64,000 bases of DNA from assembly GCA_959347315.1 (NCBI GenBank), contig OY365811.1, positions 36,477,206 through 36,541,205 of the forward strand, read 5' to 3'. This stretch comes from Bimastos eiseni (taxonomy: Eukaryota; Annelida; Clitellata; Crassiclitellata; Lumbricidae). Positions 45,601-56,400 of this stretch are shown one piece after another. Position 1 is the stretch's first letter. The number at the start of each line of letters is the position of its first letter. The notes beneath the pieces were generated by a model. It had not been told where the DNA came from and ran no database searches. It was given only the letters and a program-made list of their open reading frames with translations. Made by a program: the position numbers and the translations under genes.

Positions 45601-48589
45601 CCAGACGAGGTCAGCGCCAGAGCTTGGGACTGGCGCATCTCTACATGCAGTCACTTCGATAGTGTAGCGGTTGGGATGCTGGAATGTCAACCAAGAGATT
45701 GTGGGTTCAAATCCCCATCATGGCAGATATTTGGTTTGACCTGCACCCCTGGCCAACTCGGTATAATGAGTACACTGACTGTATGCCTACACTGTCAGTG
45801 GGAATATTAGATGACGAAGGAGATTACTGGCCTTCCACTAAGAAAATGACTTCCTCAGCGCCTTATCCTAGCTCAGGAACTATTCTTCTTCCTGTTCTCC
45901 TTCCTCTTCATCTTCTTGTTCCTCTTCTTCTTTCTCCCCCATCTCCTCCTGCTCCTCCTTCTGCTCCACCTCTTCCTACCTTTCCTCTTCCTCTTCTTCT
46001 TCTTCTTCTTCTTTGTATATTTTGAATCGTGTTGTTTTCTGAAATGGATACTTGAAATGGAGACTGTGGTAGTGATAGAAATGCTTGTATCTGTTTTGTT
46101 TTTACGACTTTACATGTTGGCATTATCTAGTGTCAGGTTTTGCAACCGATCGCAATGTCTAATCTGATGACTTCTAATAGTGACATCACTGGCTGGCATA
46201 TATGACTCATTGACTTTCCTCTGAGCCAGTTGCAATAACTAACTCTAGGTGTTGCCAGACCATAGAAGCCACTTCTAGGATGCTTTATACATACTGTCTA
46301 CTGTCATTGCAAATGCTAAGAGTTACCACATGGCGAGTACATGTGTTACTGTTTTTTAACATAATGACTTGGCCTCCTCAGCGTGTGCAGAAAGACTGTT
46401 CCGGGCACGTGAGCCAGGGACCTGAATGTTCCGATCACCCATTTTAGTTTTTGTAGGTGGTACGAACATATGGATTCAGCTGTTGCTGATCTGAGTGAGA
46501 CTTGTCTTAGACAAGAGTGCTTTAAAAGGTGCTTTTGTTCTCTTGCAATTGACAGGATGCTGTTTAAAGAGAGCAGAACATCGCACAAGCAGTGGACAAT
46601 TAACCTGTAAGCATTGGGCGAATTTCAATTTTTAAGTTTCAATGTTACTTCATTCAAGACTTTTCATAGAATTTCCAAGTAATGACTGTTTTGCAGTTTT
46701 GTTTTGCTGATTTGAATCTGTAAAATGACGTCACAGCTGCATTAATTTGTCTCACCTGACCTTTCAGTACCTAATTTGAACCTCACTTCCCTTGCCTTAT
46801 TTCAATCTCTGTCATCTTACTTAACATAGGCATGCTGTAACATCGTAACTTTGGTAGCCATATCAAACTGTGTTATAATTATCTTGAATGCAAAGATTTC
46901 CTACATCATTACTTAGAGGCAATGGGAACGGAATGAACAGGCTGTTGTTTTTATATAGTTGTAATAACTCATTGACTTTCTTTTTTTTGCCTATTGTTTT
47001 CCAGGCCAAAGCTGAAAAGAATGTGTGTATTCGGTAATAAACTATCAATTAACTCGAGCATTGCAGAGAAGGAAATCATTGCATCTGGTTCTTTGACTTC
47101 GTTTAACACAACATCTTCCAGCATTTCAGACTGTACTCCTCTGCAAGCAAAGACATTGATGGACTTCGCAAAGACATCTTGTCAAGTCAAATCGTTCAAG
47201 GATGAAGACAGGTCTGTATTCGATCATTTGAACAAAAGAAGCCAAACAATAATCACCAATCAGAAATGGTGCACACAGCTGGAAAAGTTCTCAAGGACAG
47301 TTGGAAGCGGGGTGTCAGCCCTCTCTCCGACGCCCATTCTCTCCCCAACACTGGCAGCGAAGTACTGGCTGCTGAAGGCAGCGTTGGAGAGCAGGACTGA
47401 CTGCAGAGGCAGTGGGTTGTGTGGTGCAGTGCGCAAGACGGATGCCGTGGGGTTTATCTCTGCTTCCTCGGTTGCATTTGCTTCGACATCATCATTGATC
47501 ACCTGTTCAGAAGCAGCAGCTTCATCCGTGAAGACCCAGGCTTCTAAGTTTGTTGGAAGGAGCATTGAGCTTCTCAAGTCACCAGGTGGAAATGGTGTAG
47601 CGGAAGGAAGTTGTATAACGGACGGAGGTGGTATTACGGAGAGAACTAGCCCAGCAAATGAAATTGGTAAGGGCTTCATTAAGAATAAACTAATGACTTG
47701 ATGATTAATTAATTTTAAGTTATTTATTATGCGAGTTGAAGGGACAAGTCTCCCACCTTTTACAAATAATGGACACGTTCTACGTTTGTCACCCCACATT
47801 TTCTAACCCTTTCATTAGGTGCCCCCCCACCTTTCAAACGAGATCGTCACCTCTGGTTTTGCTCTTAAAAATTGTAAAAGGTTTGCAATGCACTAGCAGC
47901 CATTTGCTAGTAGATTTTTACTCCATTCCCAGATGCTTACTAATCCAGCAATGTAGTCGATTTTATTCTATTCCTATATATCTTATTATATTGCAACAAT
48001 AATGTGAATGGTTTTGTAATTATCAGGTTCTGTGCGTACACCAAGTCAAGAACTGTCACAGCATCAGAATGTAAAAGCCGCTACAATTTCTCATTCAAAT
48101 CATTTACAATCGAAGTCCTTCGACTCAAATTTCAGAAATGAGAAGCGGATGGACACTGTGAATTCGCCTGGAAATCAGTCCCTGTCATCCAGCTGTTCCG
48201 GATTCCCCAGCATCTTCGTGTTTCCTTCTGGCACTCCTTTGGTCGGTCTCGTATTCTGTCGAGCACCTATGACAAGTCCTCTGCCTTTCCCAGCTGCCAA
48301 TCCAAGCAAACTGCAGAGAAATCCCACGGACGCTTCCCTCATGAGGAGCATACTTTGTGGACCTTGCACCACAGAGTCTTCCTGTCATCCACTGTTCAAC
48401 AGTGACCCAACAAACGTGCCGCATCCTGGCTGCACAAGAAACGACGCAGACCTGGAACTGAGTGCCAAGCAAACTATGACTAATGCACCACCACCAGAAT
48501 CTACGATGCTGATGACAGCGCCTTTGGCAGCCTTTCCAGGAAGTCTGTCAGTGTGTCGCCAATCTTTGGCACCAGTTACAACTCCTTAG
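39665..48589 (+). CDS. UBN: Ubinuclein (HIRA-complex subunit), near-complete
   Basis: Nine coding exons: 39665-39820, 41581-41715, 42992-43381, 43654-43741, 44336-44503, 44934-45150, 45466-45609, 47005-47666, 48027-48589. All joins are GT-AG and in phase; 2523 bp = 840 residues plus stop. Exon 1 carries the N-terminal HIRA-binding region (RFTLRLSDHS, DEFSYIELL). Exon 2 matches the end of the HUN/HRD block (RGDFYLNAGTLDI; vertebrates GGFYINSGTLQF). Exons 4-7 give the ubinuclein middle domain (SLLSCEQEFLSKRAKKL; KKFRWNQAIRLRLCEVV; YLKAFLDAEIKPLWPRGW). The long last exons are Ser/Thr/Pro-rich. Ubinuclein joins HIRA and CABIN1 in the nuclear chaperone that deposits histone H3.3. An in-frame ATG at 39527 is an alternative start. 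The conserved acidic core of the HUN block, expected between exons 1 and 2, was not found; the real protein may have one more exon there. Exons between 45609 and 47005 also cannot be excluded. Confidence 0.9.
42511..42660. repeat. ATT/ACT trinucleotide microsatellite
   Basis: Runs of (gat)n, (att)n and (act)n broken by a short unique piece, inside a ubinuclein intron. Confidence 0.9.
43800..43910. repeat. Degenerate (ctta)n / (ctca)n repeat
   Basis: cttacttacttgcttactta and related tetranucleotide units in the ubinuclein intron between exons 4 and 5. The open frame over it is a repeat artefact. Confidence 0.85.
45655..45890 (+). repeat. tRNA-derived SINE in a ubinuclein intron
   Basis: The head tagtgtagcggttgggatgc (A box) and tgtgggttcaaatccccatc (B box) form a tRNA-like start. 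The body follows with ttggtttgacctgcacccct and tataatgagtacactgactg. The end is unclear and runs into a (ttc)n pyrimidine tract (about 45880-46015). It differs from the family at 24451 and 25850. Confidence 0.65.
45885..46015. repeat. Pyrimidine-rich TTC/CTC microsatellite
   Basis: About 130 bp of cttcttctt and ctcctgctcctcc units in the ubinuclein intron after exon 7. Frames over it encode Leu/Phe/Pro runs only. Confidence 0.9.
47734..47855. mobile_element. cagaggcggcgatc MITE, copy C (left end lost)
   Basis: The family core is recognisable: gggacaagtctcccaccttt, ttgtcaccccacattttcta, ctttcattaggtgccc. The right end caaacgagatcgtcacctct matches copies B and D. The left terminal repeat is not recognisable. 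It lies in the last ubinuclein intron. Confidence 0.75.
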
Positions 48590-50403
48590 CCATTGGATAA
48601 GAACTAGTCCTGCCTTCATACACACATTAGGCCCATACGGGACCCATGTTCTCTTAGAGTCCTTATGGGTCTTGTCCATATAAGACCCTAGAAATGCTGG
48701 CACAGTGAAGATGTCCCTGGACTTGTTTGGGACATGACCGTGTCTGTGTCACTGTGTGCGTGCGTGTGTGGTTCTTGTGGTTTGCCTCAATGCCCTGCGA
48801 TAGTGAAGTTCAAACAGACATAATGGCTTTGTGAATAGGATCTAGAGGTTGTTGAATTTTAGCTCTGATCATGGGACGTTCAAATAGACGTATCGGAACT
48901 CACCGTGCTTAGGACATTAACTAGCATAAATTTGGCGTTCACCGTAATGCGAATGTGGAAATTTTTTAACCGGTTCATGATAGTTTTTCTCTCGTCCAAC
49001 TTCATCTCAACCCTTTTACACCAAAAAATTTATCTTCCTAGAATTTCATGACCATATCAAGAAAATCCATAATTCTTGGATAAACGTTTTCATCTCTTAC
49101 TTTTGCTGAAAATGACCACTCAACTGTCGATAGGCGCTATATAATCATAATAATAATGGTAACAAGGACGATGACGAAAGCAACGACTGAATTTGATTGA
49201 TTTTGATTCATATCAATGAATACTGAACGTCGGTCATTTGCTGTACTTCCTCAAATAATTGCCGAAAGTGCGTCGCTCGTTGGGTGAGGCCAGGAGAGAG
49301 CTCTCCCAGCAGCAGCAGCGCTTGGCTTATCCAGCGAGAGTGCACTTCGACACGAGTGCGTCCATTCAACGAGGCTCTGTTTCAGGATAATTAAACTCGT
49401 CCTGTGTGGGTAGCGCCGCGTGCTTTATAAGACTTCGCGAAGTCCTTGTCAAACAAAACTCCGCTGCCGTTGTCCGGGAGGCATCGCCAGTCTAAAACCT
49501 GGAGAAGGGATAGGGGACCGACGTTAATCGCCTTCATTATGATGCAGCGGCGCCGAATAGATCTGCCTACTACCTACCTCGTCAAACAAACGCGGCGGCA
49601 GACTCGGTCGTAGCATCCCTGTTCCCGTTAGAGCCGTCCGTGTGTGGTGTATCTCGAGTGCATGCTAACCCCTAAGTCTTCAGCCCTTTTGTTTGGTTTC
49701 TAGGCCTGGGCGGGGCGTCCAGTTCACCCACTCGCAAATAATGTAGTCTAGATGGTCACACGTCAGAGCTGTGGGCTGTTGCGCCTCTTCTGTTGCGATA
49801 ATACTGGTATTATTTAAGACCTGGAGTTTTAACACAGTGGAATGAGCTGTGCTGGATTAAGGTTGGCAGCAAATCTACGAGGGTCCAGTTCGTATTTCAA
49901 ACTCACTAATTACGGTACAGAAGATCCCTACTGTCTTGGATACATGAGACTTGGACAACACAGGAATCTACACGACAACATGAAGATAGGCGGGCACTTA
50001 TGGTGTGAGACGTATCCGGATCTTTAGCCGCATAATGCCTCAATATACCAGGAGATAAGACAACAGCTTAGGCCGCTCTATTGTTTTATAATTTTATCTC
50101 CACAAAAATGTTAGGTTCTTACTAATCGAACTGCTCTTTTCATCCACCCATAGCGCATAACTAAAACAAGGTGAAGGAAGAGCATAGGGCGTGTCCACAC
50201 CTAAAGAGCTCGGCCGTGTATAAGTATATTCATTCGTCTACATCAAATGATGAACGTAGGCCTATTGTTTTGTCAAGGACGATTGTGTCCCGCTTATAGT
50301 TATAATTATTGAGCTCACAAGGAAGAGCAAAGTCCTGGGAACAGGCTGACAAAATCTGGGATGTAAAGATTTGACCGGGGAACATTTAGACAAACGTTAA
50401 ACA
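48590..50403. other. Interval between ubinuclein and the protocadherin; possible 5' UTR/promoter at 49255-49650
   Basis: Contains the ubinuclein 3' UTR and, at about 49130, a ggcgctatataatcataata tail typical of an interspersed repeat. A GC-richer block at about 49255-49650 includes cgtgctttataagacttcgc (TATA-like at 49432). It could be the promoter or a 5' non-coding exon of the downstream protocadherin. No coding exon recognised. Confidence 0.35.
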
Positions 50404-53400
50404 ATGCGTGTGCATTTTCTAACTGCAAAACCCTCCACAGGAACAATGCGACGACAGCGAACGAGGAAAGTAGCTGAGAAATTGTCAACCTCTGACCTCT
50501 TGTTGTGCACCTTGGTTCTGGCGCATCTCTTTCTCGTAGAGGCATTTGCAACAGTCGAGGCAACGCCGACGGATCGTCTGCTGTCCTATACCATCGAAGA
50601 GGAGTCTCCACGTGGCACGATCGTCATCGCCAACCTACGAAAGGATGCTGGTCTGTCGTCCAAGTACCGACCGGATGTCTTTGCGTCCCTGAGATTCGTC
50701 TTCCTCGACAAAAATCAGCCTCACCTGGGTCTGTTCTCCCTGGTTGAACACAGTGGGGTCCTCTCGACGGCCGGATTGGTCGATCGCGAGATCGTCTGTC
50801 GTGATCTTCGACCGCGAATCGCGGAATGTGTCCTGGGCTTCGATATTGCCGTCCAACCGCCCGAATACTTCGAGGTTATCAAGGTCAAGGTCGTCGTCAA
50901 GGACATTAATGACAATCATCCAGTGTTTCCGATGTCTCGCGTCGAGAAACAGCTTCCGGAATCGACTCCATTTCCGATGGAACTCTTTCCTATCGCGGCT
51001 GCAACGGATGTGGACGGTGCAGAAAACGGGGTTGCTGAGTACGGACTCATCACGGATGCAGCCGACAAGTTCTCGTTGCGCATCGATCGCAATTCAGCGA
51101 CCCGTGAGTTCGAACTGAAGTTGGTCTTAATCGGGCCAATCGACAGAGAGGAGAGAGATCAATACACGCTTAGTGTAGGTTCTATCTTCTAATACCACTT
51201 CGTTTTATATGTATCAAATGCGATTTATGTAGCGCCTTCTGAGGATTTACCTCCCAGAGATGCTGCGGATCCGCTTGGCTGATGGTGTGGCGTAAAACCA
51301 GACCCGTTGAGGTATACATGGGCAGACGGAGGTAAGGTAAACGTCTGAGAAAAGTATTGGTTTACGATCATCTATATATCACAGGTTGTTTCCATTCAAT
51401 TAGTTTATTGTTCCCAATTATTTAATTCATCATTCAGAATTACTTCAACAACAGAAAGGTCCATAGCATCAGTGAAGAACATGGTAACGATTTAACATAA
51501 ATTTGCTTGGCATACTAAATTATTACAGCACTTAAAACGGTCTGACGATAACATGACATCGTCCAGTGTTTAACATCTTGTATCGACTAAGAGCGTTGGC
51601 ATCGAGGCTGCTGTTATATACTTTAGGTTATTTTAATAGTAAAATCTTCTATTATCGTTTTGAAGTAATTTATTCCTGTTTAAATTATTTCCAACTTAAT
51701 TGTCGCCTTCCTATTTCTCTTATCGGACCCTCGGACTCTAACCTGACATCGGAATTAATTTGATGTAACGCTGGTGTAATAGATAGCCATGGGCGACGAT
51801 ACCGGGAGGATCGAGGGGTACGAATCCATTCCCCTTTTACAGAGAGGGGACACGTTATTCATTTGTCCCCCACATTTCTTACCCCTCTCATTGGGCGTCC
51901 CCTCCCTACCTCTCAAACGAGATCGCCGCCTCTGTGGATAATCTCCATTACGCAGCTTTTTGTGTGGCTGATATTTGTCTGAGATTGACATCACATTAGA
52001 GTTGATCAGGGATGTGGTCTCGAGACCGCGGTCTTAGTCTCGAGACGGTCTCGAGACCGAAAAACTTTGGTCTTGGTCTCGGACCACCCGGTCTTGGTCT
52101 TGGTCTTGGACCTCTCGGTCTTGGTCTCGAGGTTTTGGTCTCGTGCCCAATACTGGAGTTGATTGCATGCCTTGATACGTGGTTCTACAGGTGGTTGCCT
52201 ACGATGGCGGTTCTCCTCGGCACTCGGCGATGACGACGATCATAATCCAAGTAACGGACGTCAACGATAACAGTCCGACGTTCACAAGCGCCCTCTACAA
52301 GGTCACACTGCCGGAGAATCTGACCCCGGGGTCAAAAGTCGTCTTGGTTCAGGCCACCGACCAAGATCTAGGTCAAAACGGTCTGATTCGGTACAAGATT
52401 TCGAAAAGGAGCGAGCTGATGTATCCGGGTGAGCCATCGCAAAACGCGTTGTATACAAACTTTGATCTATGAACAAATTGCTTCATAGAATTGATTGATT
52501 CAAACTAAACACTTCAAATACTGAGATTAAAGTAGTTGTTCTTTTGAGGTAGAATTCCGTCACAGTTGAGTTCTGTCGCTGCCAGTGCCAAGTCTTTTGT
52601 AGGACAGATGGATAGGTAGACAGATGTATAAATAAATGAATTGGTATTTAGATAGATAGATAGATAGATAGATGGATGGATGGATGGATGGTTATGGATG
52701 GATGGACGGATGGATGGATGGATTTATATGAATGGATTGATGCACGGACAAACGGACGGACGGACGAATGGATGGATGAGTGGATGGATGGATGGATGGA
52801 CGGACGGATGAGCAAATGGATGGATTGATGAATGGACGGACGGACGGACGGGCGGAGGAATGGATGGATTGGTGGGTGGGTGGGTGGACGGATGGACGAA
52901 CGAATGAGCAAAGGGATGGATGGACGGACGGAAGGAAGGGCAGACGATATCACTGTCTTGGATGAGTGAGCAGATAAACCCATGACTTCGGGAAGCTGTT
53001 TAGCCAAAACCCCAACGAGTAATTTCTGTCCAACTTAGGAACTTTTTCGATGAATTCTGAAACCGGTCAGTTGACTCTTTCCGGTTCGTTTGATCGTGAA
53101 CGCCTCTCCTCCTACACATTGGTTGTGGTGGCCGAGGATTGTGGCGAGAACCCGGTCCCAGCGTTGGCCACCGTCACCATCTCCGTCCTAGACGTCAACG
53201 ACAACAAACCAGAAATCATCGTCGACTATATGGGGAGTGATCGGACCCGACTGGAAATCAGGGAGCACGCGAGGCCTCGGACCTTCGTCGCTCACGTCTT
53301 CATCACGGATCCGGACGAGGGAGACAACGGAAAGGTTGAGTGTGCGTTAACAGGAAGGGATCATAGTCTGATTCTCGAACCCACCGACGAAACGGAATTT

Positions 53401-56400
53401 CGCATCCTGACCGCTCGTGCGTTCGACAGGGAGGCTGAGCAGGTGGTTGCTGCCACGCTGAGCTGTCGTGATCTCGGTCGTCCGATTGCGTTGACTTCGA
53501 CGAGGGAGATACAGGTGTGGGTGGTCGATTTAGACGATCACGTTCCCCAATTCACGCACCCTGTGTACTACGCCTCTCTCGTAGAGAATAACTTAGCATT
53601 TGTCGATATTCTTAATGTGTCTGTGGTCGACGCAGATTCTGCGGCTGACGCTCACTTCGTCTACGCGCTGGACGATCGGGCAGAGGGTGGTTTCGACGTG
53701 GGGCGACGTTCGGGGTTGATACGGGCGACAAGGAGCTTCGACCGGGAGGAGACAGACTGCGCGGAATTCGGGGTGACGGCCACCGACGACGAGGGGTCGT
53801 TCCACGCCTCGGCTGTCATCAGGGTACACATCGTAGACGTCGACGATGAGTCGCCGGTCTTCAACGGGAGCGTACCCTATGGGTTCGAGGTGGCGGAGGA
53901 CGCACCGTCGAGAACGGAGGTGGGGCGTGTCGAGGCCGTCGATCGTGACCTATGGCCGCACAACCAGACCTGGTACGAGCTCGATCCGGAGACGAGCTAC
54001 GGCGATTTCGACATCGACCCGTTGACCGGAACGATCTACACCAACGGCAGACTGGACAGGGAGGTGCGAGACCGCTACATCATGACCGCAGTGGCGCAGA
54101 GCAGAGGAAGCCTCGTCATGCGTAGCGACTCTGTGTCCGTCTTCGTACGGGTGAGTGACTGCAACGACAACTCGCCGGTGATACTGTCACCTTCAGGGGT
54201 CAACGACACGATTAGGATACCGACGAACCTTCCAATCGGAGGGCTTGTGACGTCGATAGTGGCGTACGATAGTGACGTGGGAGGCAACGGACTGCTGCGG
54301 TACGGGTTGGCACGGGAGTCTAATTTCTTCACCGTTGTCCCTGAGACGGGGAAGGTGTTCCTGAGACGGACGGCGCCGGAGAACAGCAGTCACCTCCTGG
54401 AGGTGATCGTGGCCGACGGTGGATTCCCATCGCTGACTGCATCGGTCATACTGTCGGTGGTGGTCACGGATGAAGGGGCGATGGCCGAGGAGGCTCAGCA
54501 GGTGGTTGATGATGCCATGGTCGGAAGCGGCGGCGTCCTCGGGAGCAACGTGCTGGTGTTGGCCGGGGTTGTGGCAGGATGTGTTGCTGCTGCGGCGCTT
54601 CTCACCGTTGCTGTTCTTGTCATCTGGCAGAGGTTCGGTCGACAAGGGAAATACCCTACCTCCAACAGCAGCAGCAGCAGCAGCAGGAATAGGAAGAGCG
54701 AATTGATGTGGAGCATCGTGAGGTCTGTGAGCAACGAGACGAACACGAACCGATGCGGGTCAGGGACCAACGAAGAAGGAGGAGGTGAGCGAGAGAGTCG
54801 CATGTCATCGCCAACCATTCAGAAGCTGGATTACGAACCGGTGAGTCGTTGCCACAATTTATATATTATTACATTTTCAAGGTGTTATGTGACTAATGTG
54901 ATGAAACTATAATTAACAGAGATTCGTTTTTTCAGCCAATCAGACTTATTGGCTTCTCGGACACAGAACAAAGGTTTTAGTCCATAGATGCTTTCAATGG
55001 TGTTATAAATGAACGCCGTTTCTCACCTATAACCTTGCCCTGAACACCATTACATGACATTATCCGGAAGACAACCAGACAAATTGTTTCATTTATTGCT
55101 CAAATGGTAGTTGTTACTTAAAATTTACGTCCAATTATGTGTTGTCTGGTTTTACGTCGAATAATTTGTTGGATACAGAGGCGGCGATCTCGTTTGACAG
55201 ATGAGGGGACACCCAATGAGAGGGGTATGAAAAAAAAGGTCTGTAAAAGGTGAATTGGCTTGTCCCTCTGTCTCCCGGGATCGCCGCCCCTGGTTGGGTA
55301 TATAGGAGATGCTCTCAAATTAATATTTTTATTGCCTTAAGAAGTTTCTAAGCGACCATCTTTGTTGATCAGACGACAAGTTGTCAGAGGTCAACAGATG
55401 TCAAAGGTCAGAAGAGGTTAGCAGATGAACGAATTCCTATCTGTCCTTACTTTACTCTCACTAAATGTTATGACGAAGTTTTTTTTGAGACTGCGATTAA
55501 TATGTCAATCGTCTTTACACAGGGGCGCCAGCGTTGGAATCCTGTCTTTGACGGCGACAGTGGACTTGACGTCATGACCACCAGCGTAACAAGTCACGGA
55601 TCATCGGTAGACGATTGCGATTCTGCTGGTAACTTTAGGAGACCCGTCAAACCTATTCTATCAGGTGAGGTAACAACAGTTCGATCGGAAATACAGCGGT
55701 GTCTATGCATGCTTCTTATCAGTGCTTCTTTTTCTAGAAAAAAGTGTGATGGGACGCATCTGTATTGTCGAAAGAAATTACGCTAAAACTAGCTAATAAG
55801 TAAAATACATCTTATAGGACCACAAACTGTAGGCCCCTACACTTACTTAGAAATTTTAGATTGTAGGAAATTGAAATTCTAAAGTTTAAATCAAATTCCT
55901 TAGTATTTAACAATTGTGAGCTTCTGCAACCATCTTTAATGCAACTTAATGTCCAGCTGATGCTTTGTTATACTAATTTTCTTTCGCAGGTAGCGACGTG
56001 AGCTGTTGCTATCTATCTTCGCCATCATATGGTATTTCATTTTTGCCCATTCAATTGATATTTTAATGCCCGTCTTGACTTCTACCCACTTTTCGGCAGG
56101 TTGTGAAAAAAGAAGCTTTTTGCTATAATGTCCAGCAACGTGGCCAGCCATCATTGGTGTGCTCGTCTGGATAAGGTTAATGTAAATCCGACGCCGTCAT
56201 TTCGATTTCGATTTCTTCTGTTTCTTCTGCGCTTGGTCTGATTTTTTTTCTTAACCGGAGAGCCAGCTATAAAGAGGTTGGCGATTTTTCATTTGGAAAT
56301 TTATGCCAATTTGTTAATATATTTATGTTATAAGGGGCTTAAATTAATTTTCTAAAACTTTATTTTCTAGTATATTTATTAGTTTACAAAGCTAACAGGA

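Noticed and set aside
54193..54818. Minus-strand frames opposite the protocadherin
   Set aside because: Shadows of the strongly biased codon use of the large protocadherin exon.
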